Assembly (NCBI GenBank): GCA_946404585.1
Contig: CAMJEC010000024.1
Span: 1 to 13,517 of the forward strand
DNA: 13,517 nt
Reading direction: 5' to 3'
Source of the DNA: an uncultured Caryophanales bacterium
GTDB lineage: Bacteria; Bacillota_I; Bacilli_A; RFN20; CAG-826
Both the position numbers and the translations under genes were made by a program. Shown here in pieces: positions 1 through 7,223 of the stretch. Positions within the stretch are counted from its first letter, which is position 1. The number at the start of each line of letters is the position of its first letter. Below the pieces are notes generated by a model. The model had not been told where the DNA came from. It was given only the letters and a program-made list of their open reading frames with translations, and ran no database searches.

Positions 1-1337
1 TCGCCGAAGCAGAAAAGAGCATTCTTTACGAAACATTTAAAGACAAAATCGGTACCATCATCACCGGTAAGGTTGAAAAGGTTGATGATCGTGGTATCAG
101 TGTTAACATTGTCAAAACATCCGTTTTCTTACCAAAGAAAGAATTAATCGGTGATGAAAAATTCATCGTTGGTGAAACAATTAAGATCTACGTCGATGAT
201 GTCGCTAGTGGCACAAAAGGTGCACACATTGTTGTTTCCCGTAGTAAAGAAGGTTTCTTAAGATGCATCTTAGCGGAAGAAATCAGTGAAATCTACGATG
301 GCACAGTCCAAATCAAAGCCATCGCTCGTGAAGCTGGTGAAAGAAGCAAAGTTGCCGTTTATAGCAAAGACCCAACCATCGATCCAGCTGGTGCCTGTAT
401 TGGTAGCAATGGTGCTAGAATCCAAAAGGTCGTCAGCCAATTAGGTAATGGTGGTATAAATAAAGAAAAGATTGATATTATCGGATATTCCGATAACACT
501 GCTTTATTCATCATGGAAGCTTTAAAACCTGCTCGTGTTGTGGGCGCTATTGTTAATGAAGAAGAAAAGAGTGCAATCGCCATTGTTAATGATGATTCCT
601 TCTCTTTAGCCATTGGTCGTCGTGGTGTTAACGTCCGTTTAGCCGTTAAGTTAACTGGTTATAACATTGATGTTAAGACAGAAACTATGGCCGCTGAAGA
701 AGGTCTTGAATACATCTCTCTTGAAGAAGCTACAGCCGAAGAAAATGCTAAGAAAGCTGAACAAATCTTACTCAAGAAAGCCAACGAAGAAAATGCTGCT
801 CAACCAAGTGTTTTACGTGGCTTACCAGAAGGCTATGTCGCTCCACAAGACCGTGTTTATGAAGAAGAAGCTACCGCTGAAGATAATGCTGACTTAACTG
901 AAGCTTTAGAAAACGAAGCCGAAAAGAAAGAAGCCGTTATTGAAGCTGCTCCAGTTATCGAAACACCAGTGGAAGAACCAGCCAAAGAAGAAGAACCTGT
1001 TCCAGCTCCAGCGCCAGTTAAAGAAGAAGTCAAGGAAGAACACAAAGAGGTTAAAACAACAACTTCTATTGAAGACCTTGAAAAATCTCTTGCAGACGAA
1101 AGCGCTCGTAAAGCAAATAAAGGTGCTAAAAAGTCCTTCAAGAAGAACAACAAGAAAGCCGAAGAAGAAGCTGAAGAAGAAAATAAACCAGTTATTTCTA
1201 CCGGTGAAAGAATGTCTATTTATACCGAAGAAGAACTTCGTGAAATGGAAGAAGAAGAAAAATACGAAGACGAAGTGGAAGATGATGATATCGACTACGA
1301 TGAATTCGATGAATACTACGATGACGATGGTAGATAA
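1..1337 (+). CDS. nusA: Transcription termination/antitermination factor NusA (5' end outside window)
   Basis: NusA binds RNA polymerase and nascent RNA and modulates pausing, termination and antitermination. The gene enters the window already open; the first full codon is at base 3 and 444 residues are visible. Only the N-terminal RNAP-binding domain (about 130 residues by family comparison) is missing. In order one sees an S1 domain (from about base 45, starting GTIITGKVEKVDDRG), KH1 with the hallmark SKVAVYSKDPTIDPAGAC followed by GSNG, and KH2 with DDSFSLAIGRRGVNVRLA. After KH2 (from about base 690) comes a tail of about 210 residues rich in Glu, Ala, Pro and Lys. It ends in an almost purely Asp/Glu/Tyr segment. 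Typical Bacillota NusA stops shortly after KH2 at about 350-400 residues, so the tail is unusual. The TAA stop overlaps the next start codon (TAATG), indicating translational coupling. Confidence 0.97.
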   Translation, partial: AEAEKSILYETFKDKIGTIITGKVEKVDDRGISVNIVKTSVFLPKKELIGDEKFIVGETIKIYVDDVASGTKGAHIVVSRSKEGFLRCILAEEISEIYDGTVQIKAIAREAGERSKVAVYSKDPTIDPAGACIGSNGARIQKVVSQLGNGGINKEKIDIIGYSDNTALFIMEALKPARVVGAIVNEEEKSAIAIVNDDSFSLAIGRRGVNVRLAVKLTGYNIDVKTETMAAEEGLEYISLEEATAEENAKKAEQILLKKANEENAAQPSVLRGLPEGYVAPQDRVYEEEATAEDNADLTEALENEAEKKEAVIEAAPVIETPVEEPAKEEEPVPAPAPVKEEVKEEHKEVKTTTSIEDLEKSLADESARKANKGAKKSFKKNNKKAEEEAEEENKPVISTGERMSIYTEEELREMEEEEKYEDEVEDDDIDYDEFDEYYDDDGR

Positions 1338-1588
1338 TGAACAAAGTAATTACTAGAACTTGCATCGTTACTAGAAAAGCTTTATCTCGGGAAGAGATGT
1401 TTAGAGTAGTTAAGACTCCTAATCACGAAATAAAGATCGATTCCACTTATAAAGCACAAGGTCGAGGCTGCTATATTAGTAAAGATAAGGATATAATCCT
1501 TCTTGCTAAGAAAAAGTCCTTGATCGAAAAACATTTAAAAGTCAGTGATTGCACCGCAATCTATGACGAATTATTAAAGCAATTTTAA
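1337..1588 (+). CDS. rnpM: YlxR/DUF448 family RNA-binding protein (RNase P modulator RnpM)
   Basis: An 83-residue protein of the YlxR (DUF448) family, which in Bacillota is almost always encoded directly after nusA. The B. subtilis member has been reported to bind the RNase P RNA and modulate its activity; that role is transferred here by family only. Seen in the sequence: the N-terminal RTCIVTRKALSREEMFRVV core (the family usually reads RKCxxxxxxxxKxELxRxV) and the diagnostic GRGCYIS motif at residues 42-48 (usually GRGAYxS). A Lys-rich helix follows and would suit RNA contact. The start overlaps the nusA stop by one base, so translation is probably coupled. The usual next gene, ylxQ (L7Ae-like), is absent and infB follows after 18 bases. 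Confidence 0.93.
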   Translation: MNKVITRTCIVTRKALSREEMFRVVKTPNHEIKIDSTYKAQGRGCYISKDKDIILLAKKKSLIEKHLKVSDCTAIYDELLKQF

Positions 1589-1606
1589 AGAAAGAAGGTG
1601 TTGTTG

Positions 1607-3445
1607 ATGGCAAAGAATAACAAAAATAATTTCTCCGCTCGTGAGACTAACGTTTCAACAAAAGTTAAAACCGATCGTAGCAAATCAAAAGTTAATGGTG
1701 GTGTCTTCGTTTACACAGGTGCTATCAGTGCGGGTGAACTCGCAAAAACCATTAATGTCCCAATTGGTGATGTAATTAAATTTCTCTTCATGCAAGGCAA
1801 GATGGTCACCATCAACACAATCCTTGATGATGAATTAATCGGCTTGGTCTGTTTAGAGTTTGGCTATGACTTCCAAAAGAAAGTTATTGTCGCTGCTGAA
1901 CACTTTGAAGACGTCGAAATTAACGACGACCCAAGTAAGTTAAAACCAAGACCTCCAGTTGTGACCATTATGGGTCACGTTGACCATGGTAAAACAACCT
2001 TAATTGACGCGATTAGAAACTCTAATCTTGTCGAAGGTGAATTCGGTGGTATCTCTCAAGAAATTGGTGCTTACCAAAAAGAAATCAATGGTCAAAAGAT
2101 TACATTCATTGACACTCCAGGACACGAAGCTTTCACCGCTATGAGAGCAAGAGGTGCTGGTGTCACTGATATCGTTGTTTTAGTGGTTGCCGCGGATGAT
2201 GGTGTTATGCCTCAAACAATTGAAGCGATTGACCACGCTAAAGCAGCGGGTGTTCCAATTATCGTCGCCATTAACAAAATGGATAAGCCAGGTGCTGATC
2301 CAGAAAGAGTTAAAAACGAACTTATTGCTCATGATGTCATTTGTGAAGAGTTCGGTGGTGATGTTATCGCAGTTGAGATCTCCGCTAAAAAGAAACAAAA
2401 TATCGATGGCTTATTAGAAAGTATCTTATTAGTCGCGGAAATGAAGGAATTAAAAGCTAATCCAGATCGTTACGCCTTAGGTACAGTTTTAGAAGCTAAA
2501 CTCGATAAAAACGAAGGCCCTAAAGCTACGCTTTTAGTGCAAAATGGTTCCCTTAGAGAAGGTGACTACCTTGTCGTTGGTACAACGTACGGCAAAGCCA
2601 GAAGAATGACAAATGAATTTAGAAAAGTTCTTCAAGTCGCTACCCCAAGTACACCAGTATCCATTATTGGTTTAAGTGAAGTGCCATTAGCGGGTGACCG
2701 TTTCATGGCGTTCTCTGAAGAAAGCGAAGCTAGAAGCATTGCGACAAAACGTAAACTCTTAAAAGAAGCTAGTGAAAGAAATAAAACAAGTGCTGCCTCT
2801 TTAGACGATTTATTCAATCTCGCTAAAGAAGGTGAAGTCCAAAACCTTAACGTCATCGTTAAAGCTGACTCAACCGGTAGTGCGGAAGCTGTTAAAGCAT
2901 CATTAGAAAAACTCACTAACGATCAAGTTAAGATTAATGTTGTAAGAGCTTCTTCTGGCGCTATCACTGAAAGTGATGTCCTTTTAGCGGGTGCATCTCA
3001 TGCCATTATTTATGGCTTTAACGTGAGACCTGATGCTAAAACAAGAGCGAAAGCCCAAGAAGAAAAAGTAGAAATTAGATTACACCGTATCATCTATGCC
3101 TTAATTGAAGAAATTCAAGCAGCGATGAAAGGTATGTTAGCCCCAACAATGGTGGAAAAAGTCTTAGGACAAGCCGAAATCAGAAAACTCTTTAAAGTAT
3201 CCAAACTTGGTACTATCGCGGGTTGTATGGTTGTTGATGGTGTGATTAAAGCCACAGGTGGTGTCCGTATTATGAGAGATGGTGTTGTCATCTACGAAGG
3301 TAAGCTTGCCTCATTACAAAGAGAAAAAGACCTCGTTAAAGAAGTCAAAAACGGCTATGAATGTGGTATGCTCATTGAAAATTTCAATGACATTAAAGAA
3401 GGCGACATCATTGAATCTTACGAAATGGTGGAACAAAGAGATTAA
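1607..3445 (+). CDS. infB: Translation initiation factor IF-2
   Basis: GTPase that brings fMet-tRNA to the 30S subunit and promotes subunit joining. Counting from ATG 1607 the protein has 612 residues. It has a short basic N-terminus, an IF2N module (about 36-93), then the G domain: G1 GHVDHGKT (123-130), G3 DTPGH (169-173), G4 NKMD (223-226) and G5 SAKK, followed by domains II, III and the C-terminal fMet-tRNA-binding domain (ending YEMVEQRD). It lacks the long linker of B. subtilis or E. coli IF2, as in compact Mollicutes-like forms. Start choice: an in-frame GTG at 1598 exists, but it lies inside the best SD (GAAGGTG, 1594-1600). That SD is correctly spaced, 6 nt, from ATG 1607, giving a MAKNN start. 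Confidence 0.97.
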   Translation: MAKNNKNNFSARETNVSTKVKTDRSKSKVNGGVFVYTGAISAGELAKTINVPIGDVIKFLFMQGKMVTINTILDDELIGLVCLEFGYDFQKKVIVAAEHFEDVEINDDPSKLKPRPPVVTIMGHVDHGKTTLIDAIRNSNLVEGEFGGISQEIGAYQKEINGQKITFIDTPGHEAFTAMRARGAGVTDIVVLVVAADDGVMPQTIEAIDHAKAAGVPIIVAINKMDKPGADPERVKNELIAHDVICEEFGGDVIAVEISAKKKQNIDGLLESILLVAEMKELKANPDRYALGTVLEAKLDKNEGPKATLLVQNGSLREGDYLVVGTTYGKARRMTNEFRKVLQVATPSTPVSIIGLSEVPLAGDRFMAFSEESEARSIATKRKLLKEASERNKTSAASLDDLFNLAKEGEVQNLNVIVKADSTGSAEAVKASLEKLTNDQVKINVVRASSGAITESDVLLAGASHAIIYGFNVRPDAKTRAKAQEEKVEIRLHRIIYALIEEIQAAMKGMLAPTMVEKVLGQAEIRKLFKVSKLGTIAGCMVVDGVIKATGGVRIMRDGVVIYEGKLASLQREKDLVKEVKNGYECGMLIENFNDIKEGDIIESYEMVEQRD

Positions 3446-3447
3446 TT

Positions 3448-3786
3448 ATGGCCAATAAAGAAGAAAGAATTGCCGGTATTATTAGAAAAAGCATTTCTGA
3501 AATCATCACCATGGAATTAAAGAATCCACATCTTGGATTTGTTACTATTCCAGAAGTGAAAGTTAGTAAAGATTTCTCCTATGCTAAAGTCTACGTTTCC
3601 TTCATGTTTGAAAACGAAATCGAAGAAGGCATGAAAGTCTTAGAAAAGAGCAAGGGCTTCATTAGAAGTGGCCTTGCTAAAAGACTTGATACAAGACGTT
3701 GTCCTGAACTCGTCTTCATTCTCGATGAAAGTTTCAAAAAAGAAGCGCGAATTACCGAGCTCCTTAATAAAGATAAAGAGAAGTAA
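3448..3786 (+). CDS. rbfA: 30S ribosome-binding factor RbfA
   Basis: RbfA is a small KH-fold assembly factor that binds immature 30S subunits near the 5' end of 16S rRNA and is needed for late maturation and cold adaptation. The 112-residue product matches the family end to end: an N-terminal helix (KEERIAGIIRKSISEII), the conserved strand LGFVTIPEVKVSKDFSYAKVYVSF, and the late segment IRSGLAKRLDTRRCPELVFILDES. It starts 2 nt after the infB stop, so it is the last gene of the nusA-infB operon. Its TAA stop lies inside the stem-loop terminator that follows. Confidence 0.95.
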   Translation: MANKEERIAGIIRKSISEIITMELKNPHLGFVTIPEVKVSKDFSYAKVYVSFMFENEIEEGMKVLEKSKGFIRSGLAKRLDTRRCPELVFILDESFKKEARITELLNKDKEK

Positions 3787-3802
3787 TAACTTCTCTTTTT
3801 TT
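3775..3802. terminator. Bidirectional hairpin terminator shared by rbfA and the convergent TtcA-GNAT gene
   Basis: Perfect 8-bp stem AGAGAAGT (3777-3784) / ACTTCTCT (3789-3796) with loop AATA, extendable by A-T pairs. It is followed on the plus strand by a T-tract (3796-3802). It serves the nusA-infB operon strongly. On the minus strand the same hairpin follows the stop of the opposing gene but has only a mixed, weaker T-run. The rbfA stop codon sits in the stem and loop. Confidence 0.88.
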
Positions 3803-4991
3803 ATGCTTTCTTGACCATTTTGATGTGCTTGATATTAGCCTCATAGAAGGTGTCACCTTCAGGAATGAAGCCCATTGCTTTATAGTAATCAAGTAGTTGA
3901 TATTGAGCATTAAAGAAAATAGTACAAGGGTTATATTCTTCTTCAATTCTTTTAACTAAATAAAGGAAGGCTTCTTTACCATAGCCCTTACCGCGGTATT
4001 CTTTTAGGACCGCGAATCTTTCAAGTTTAAAAGTTCTATCACCCATTTCACGGTAACGAATAGTGCCCACTGGTATTTCCTTAAAATAAATTAAGAAGTG
4101 TTTAGCCTCGTTTTCTTCTTCTGGCACAACTTCAATATCATAAGGACAGTTTTGTTCACCCACAAAAACGATATTTCTAATATTTAAGACATTCATCATA
4201 TCCATTGGAGTGGTGACTGGCTTTAAAGTTAAACCATCTTGATTAACTTGATAATAGATTTCCTTACCCCAGATATCTTCTTTTTCATAGTTAGATAACA
4301 TTGTTAACAAGTTATCTTTTGCGACTGGCCACTTCTTATAAAGATCTTTTAAGAGGTTTTTCATATCCTCTCTTCTAGTGTGCATATTAGCAGGGCAGCC
4401 TGAGGCTAAAACAGGAAGATTCTCTTCTTTAACTAGCTTAATAATGTCGCTTTCACGAACATGAATAAGTGGTCTAATAAAAGTGATATCCGCGCGTTCT
4501 AAATGCATTTTTGGGGCAAAAGAAGCGACACGTCCACCAAATAAGGTGTTCATCATATATGTTTCAATCGCATCATCCGCGTGATGAGCAAAGCTCACTT
4601 TATTAAATCCAAGTTCTTTAGCGACCTTATTCATAGAGGCCTTTTTCATCCTTGAACAGATAGAACAAGGAAGATGTTCTTTATCCTTTTGTTGGATTTG
4701 TAAAATGCGATACACTTCAGTGTTATCCACAACGAGTAACTTAAGACCAAGAGATTCACAGAACTTATTCATTTCATAAGGATTAAAATCTGGGAAGCCT
4801 AAATCTAACATCACTGGTTGAATGACAAAGTCAGTATGGGAAAACTTTTGATATAAACTTAAGGCATATGTTAAAGCCACACTGTCTTTACCACCAGAAA
4901 GACCAATCATGATTTTATCCCCATGATTGATGAGATTATACATTTGATCCGCTTTACGGATACAGGCTAAAACAGTCCTAATTGCTTTCAT
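3801..4991 (-). CDS. TtcA-like PP-loop tRNA thiolation protein fused to a GNAT acetyltransferase domain
   Basis: A 396-residue two-domain protein. Residues 1-250 resemble TtcA, the ATP- and [4Fe-4S]-dependent enzyme that makes 2-thiocytidine at tRNA position 32. Visible: PP-loop SGGKDS (32-37), the CSIC pair Cys109/Cys112 followed by SRMKKA, the AHHADDAIET helix (135-144), and a later single Cys199 (SGCPAN), which could be the third cluster ligand. Residues about 262-396 look like an ElaA/YjcF-type GNAT: IRNIVFVGEQNCP at the start, acetyl-CoA loop RGKGYG (333-338), and the end FFNAQYQLLDYYKAMGF plus EANIKHIKM. The fusion is unusual and the acetyl acceptor unknown. The gene stands alone on the minus strand between rbfA and truB, which are normally neighbours. 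No clear SD precedes the ATG, so a short or leaderless mRNA is possible. Thiolation specificity is inferred. Confidence 0.88.
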   Translation of the reverse strand: MKAIRTVLACIRKADQMYNLINHGDKIMIGLSGGKDSVALTYALSLYQKFSHTDFVIQPVMLDLGFPDFNPYEMNKFCESLGLKLLVVDNTEVYRILQIQQKDKEHLPCSICSRMKKASMNKVAKELGFNKVSFAHHADDAIETYMMNTLFGGRVASFAPKMHLERADITFIRPLIHVRESDIIKLVKEENLPVLASGCPANMHTRREDMKNLLKDLYKKWPVAKDNLLTMLSNYEKEDIWGKEIYYQVNQDGLTLKPVTTPMDMMNVLNIRNIVFVGEQNCPYDIEVVPEEENEAKHFLIYFKEIPVGTIRYREMGDRTFKLERFAVLKEYRGKGYGKEAFLYLVKRIEEEYNPCTIFFNAQYQLLDYYKAMGFIPEGDTFYEANIKHIKMVKKA

Positions 4992-5016
4992 AACGAAATA
5001 ATTATATTATTTTCGT
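4982..5016. promoter_or_regulatory. Divergent promoter region with palindrome between TtcA-GNAT gene and truB
   Basis: The 39-bp divergent gap holds an imperfect palindrome: ACGAAATAAT (4993-5002) against ATTATTTTCGT (5006-5016), with one extra base in one arm. For truB a plausible promoter is TTGCTT (4982-4987), a 17-bp spacer and TATTAT (5005-5010), with the -35 box inside the opposing gene's first codons. On the minus strand TATAAT (5006-5001) is a perfect -10 without a good -35 and would give a nearly leaderless mRNA. The palindrome covers both -10 boxes, so it could be an operator; it could also be chance AT-rich symmetry. Confidence 0.5.
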
Positions 5017-5030
5017 GTGAGTTATAAAAG

Positions 5031-5906
5031 ATGAAAGATGGATTCTTATTAATCGATAAAGAAAGTGACTATACTTCTAGGGATGTTTGTAATATCATCG
5101 CTAAGATTTTCGATGCGAAAAAAGTGGGCCATGCTGGGACGCTTGATCCTTTTGCGACAGGCCTATTAATCGTGGCCTTAAATAACGCCACTAAAACACT
5201 CTCTTATATCGAAGGTCAATATAAGACTTATGAAGCCACTTTATTACTTGGCACTAAAACCAGTAGTGGTGATCTCACTGGTGAAGTAATTGAAAATAAA
5301 GAAGTGGGCAATATCACTAAAGAAGATGTTATGGACATCTTTTCTTCACTAATTGGTGAGTCTGAACAAACAGTTCCAAAGACTTCCGCTGTACATGTAA
5401 ACGGCCGTAAATTATATCATTACGCTCATCTTAATCAAGAAGTCGAATTACCAAAAAGAACCATCGATATTAAAGAGTTAGAATTATTAGAATTCAATCT
5501 TCCAGTTATTAGATTTAAAACCACAGTTTCTAAGGGCACATATATTAGAACTTTAGGGGAAACAATCGCTGAAAAACTAGGCACAGTGGGGCATCTCACA
5601 GCTTTAAGAAGAACGAAGATTTTAGATTTAGAAGTTAGTAACGCTAAAACTATTAAAGAATTAACTCCTGATTGCTTAATTCAAACTAGTGATATTGTGC
5701 AAAAATTCATCCCACTGATGTACTTACCAAATGAAGTTGAATTAAAGAAAGCGAGACATGGTGGAAAGCTCTCGCTTAAATTGTTCCCAGAAACAATGGA
5801 CTTATTCTGTGTCGTTGATGATAAAAAAACCGCTATCGCTATTTATAAATATAGCGAATTAGGGTATTATGAATGTGTACGAGGCATAAATCGTGAAGAT
5901 AATTGA
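5031..5906 (+). CDS. truB: tRNA pseudouridine(55) synthase TruB
   Basis: Converts U55 of the tRNA T-loop to pseudouridine. The 291-residue product shows the family start GFLLIDKESDYTSRDV, the catalytic block KVGHAGTLDPFATGLL with the catalytic Asp39, the GTKTSSGDLTGEV segment, PKTSAVHVNGRKLYHYAH (substrate-binding loop), and the RFKTTVSKGTYIRTLGETIA motif of the TruB fold. A short divergent C-terminal part stands where a PUA-like domain is often found. Length is near the usual 290-310 residues. It is expressed from the divergent promoter region and shares 14 bp with ribF, the usual Bacillota pairing. The stop is TGA, which supports the standard code here. Confidence 0.96.
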   Translation: MKDGFLLIDKESDYTSRDVCNIIAKIFDAKKVGHAGTLDPFATGLLIVALNNATKTLSYIEGQYKTYEATLLLGTKTSSGDLTGEVIENKEVGNITKEDVMDIFSSLIGESEQTVPKTSAVHVNGRKLYHYAHLNQEVELPKRTIDIKELELLEFNLPVIRFKTTVSKGTYIRTLGETIAEKLGTVGHLTALRRTKILDLEVSNAKTIKELTPDCLIQTSDIVQKFIPLMYLPNEVELKKARHGGKLSLKLFPETMDLFCVVDDKKTAIAIYKYSELGYYECVRGINREDN

Positions 5907-6789
5907 GTTTGATATCAGTAATACTCCACCTAATGATAAAGACCTAGTTTTATGCTTAGGCTTCTATGATGGTTTACATTTAGGTCATCAAGATCTTATC
6001 AAAAAAGCTTTAGCGACAGGTCTACCAGTTGGTGTCATGACTTTTGATATTGCCCCAAGAGTGCTTCTTGGTAAAAAAGAGAATTACTGTATCACATCGA
6101 CCTTTGATAAAGCGGACTTCCTTGAAGATATGGGCGTTAAATTCCTCTATCTCATGCACTTTGATAATGAAACATTAAAGGTCACTAAAGATGAATTTAT
6201 CAATCGAGTCTTAAAGGTTCTTAGTCCAAAGAAAATCTATGTTGGTGATGACTATAGATTTGGTACTGGTGGAGAAGGTAATGCTGAATATTTAAAACGT
6301 TTCTTTGATGTGGAAATAGTCCCATTAATGCGTATAAATGATATTAAAATATCTTCCAAGAAGATAAGAGAATACATTGAAGCGGGACAAATGGAAAAAG
6401 CTTCTTATTTATTAGGTAGAGATTATCGTATCAGTGGCACAGTTGTAGAAGGCCAAGGTAACGGCCATAAAATTGACTTCCCAACAGCGAATCTAGACCT
6501 ATATTATCCATATGTTTTTCCTAAACAAGGTGTCTACATGGGCTATGCCTATTTCCTAAATCGTAAAAGAAAAGCAATCATCGCTGTGGGCACTCATCCC
6601 ACAATTAATCAGCTCTTAAAACCAATCATCGAAGTGCACATTATTGACTTTGATGAAGTCCTTTATGGTAGAGAGCTTTATGTTGATTTTGTTTCCTATA
6701 TGAGACCTATAGAACAGTTCGCCTCTATGGATGAGCTAAGAGAACAATTAATAAAAGACGAAGAAAAAGCAAAAAACACTTTGCAATAG
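5893..6789 (+). CDS. ribF: Bifunctional riboflavin kinase / FAD synthetase RibF
   Basis: Makes FMN from riboflavin and then FAD, using ATP. The N-terminal adenylyltransferase domain shows the nucleotidyltransferase motif GFYDGLHLGH (23-32), GDDYRFGTGGEGN (118-130) and SSKKIR (154-159). The C-terminal kinase domain shows GTVVEGQGNGHKIDFPTANL with the PTAN motif (197-200), and EVHIIDF (247-253), where the conserved catalytic Glu lies. The 298 residues are typical. The start is GTG at 5893, inside the end of truB, preceded at 8 nt by GAGG (5881-5884); no ATG fits better. No FMN riboswitch-like leader is seen. The flavin products would serve the two FAD enzymes downstream at 10.0-12.7 kb, but no operon link is implied. 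Confidence 0.95.
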   Translation: MKIIEFDISNTPPNDKDLVLCLGFYDGLHLGHQDLIKKALATGLPVGVMTFDIAPRVLLGKKENYCITSTFDKADFLEDMGVKFLYLMHFDNETLKVTKDEFINRVLKVLSPKKIYVGDDYRFGTGGEGNAEYLKRFFDVEIVPLMRINDIKISSKKIREYIEAGQMEKASYLLGRDYRISGTVVEGQGNGHKIDFPTANLDLYYPYVFPKQGVYMGYAYFLNRKRKAIIAVGTHPTINQLLKPIIEVHIIDFDEVLYGRELYVDFVSYMRPIEQFASMDELREQLIKDEEKAKNTLQ

Positions 6790-6808
6790 TGTAAAAAGAA
6801 TATAAAAT
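6781..6808 (+). promoter_or_regulatory. Putative rpsO promoter
   Basis: TTGCAA (6781-6786), 16-bp spacer, TAAAAT (6803-6808), overlapping the ribF stop codon. It would start transcription near 6815 and give an rpsO leader of about 80 nt. Found by eye as a sigma-A-like match; TATAAA two bases upstream is an overlapping alternative. Confidence 0.6.
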
Positions 6809-6814
6809 ATTCAT

Positions 6815-6894
6815 TGCGACTTTTCCCTAGGATAAACGAGTCCCTAACGTTATTCCCGGAGATAAGTTAAGAAAAGAATTAGGAGGGTATTTCA
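6815..6894 (+). promoter_or_regulatory. Structured rpsO leader, candidate S15 autoregulatory element
   Basis: The leader contains a hairpin with GGA (6830-6832) pairing TCC (6854-6856), a 2x2 internal loop, then AACG (6835-6838) pairing CGTT (6848-6851). There is also a direct repeat TCCCTA (6824-6829 and 6841-6846). The SD AGGAGG (6881-6886) lies 8 nt before the start. Many bacterial rpsO mRNAs carry S15-binding leader structures that repress translation; whether this is one is an inference from position and foldability only. Confidence 0.4.
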
Positions 6895-7164
6895 ATGGCG
6901 TTAACCAAAGAAAGAAAAGCCGAGCTCGTTAAAAAGTTTGGTAAAAACGAAAAAGACACTGGTTCTATCCAAGTTCAAGTTGCCTTATTAACCGAACAAA
7001 TCCAAGCTTTAACCGCTCACCTAAAGAAGAATCACAAAGATGCCGCTAGCAAACGTGGCTTAATGATTCTTGTCGGTCAAAGACGTAGTTTATTAGACTA
7101 CTTAATCAGAACCGATCGTGAAGCTTATCTTAAATTAATCGTTGAATTAGGTTTAAGAAAATAG
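6895..7164 (+). CDS. rpsO: 30S ribosomal protein S15
   Basis: Primary 16S rRNA-binding protein of the 30S platform. The 89-residue product is the canonical bacterial length and is recognisable throughout: MALTKERKAELVKKFG at the start, DTGSIQVQVALLTEQI, HLKKNHKDAASKRGL, and the rRNA-binding QRRSLLDYLIRTD near the C-terminus. A strong SD (AGGAGGG) lies 8 nt upstream. It appears to be a single-gene transcript with its own promoter and terminator. In most Bacillota pnp follows closely; here 553 bp containing other elements separate them. Confidence 0.98.
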   Translation: MALTKERKAELVKKFGKNEKDTGSIQVQVALLTEQIQALTAHLKKNHKDAASKRGLMILVGQRRSLLDYLIRTDREAYLKLIVELGLRK

Positions 7165-7184
7165 TTATTCACAACTAGGAAAGA

Positions 7185-7209
7185 AGACCGCTGAAAGGCG
7201 GTTTTTTTC
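7185..7209 (+). terminator. Rho-independent terminator of rpsO
   Basis: GC-rich stem ACCGC (7187-7191) / GCGGT (7198-7202) with loop TGAAAG, followed by seven T residues and a further T-rich run. It lies 20 nt downstream of the rpsO stop. Confidence 0.9.
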
Positions 7210-7223
7210 TTTTTTAAAAATAG

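Noticed and set aside
359..1356. Overlapping long frames on both strands inside nusA (for example minus 857-1153, plus 940-1356)
   Set aside because: These are shadows of low-complexity GAA/GCT-rich coding sequence, with no RBS and no family resemblance.
1598..1606. GTG start for infB
   Set aside because: The GTG is part of the SD itself; ATG 1607 has correct spacing and gives a typical MAKNN start.
5850..5895. FMN riboswitch upstream of ribF
   Set aside because: ribF starts inside truB and no room or RFN-like conserved elements are seen.
5904..5906. TGA recoded as Trp (Mollicutes code)
   Set aside because: No other gene contains an in-frame TGA, Trp is encoded by TGG, and reading through truB would add only five residues before TAA without any domain.
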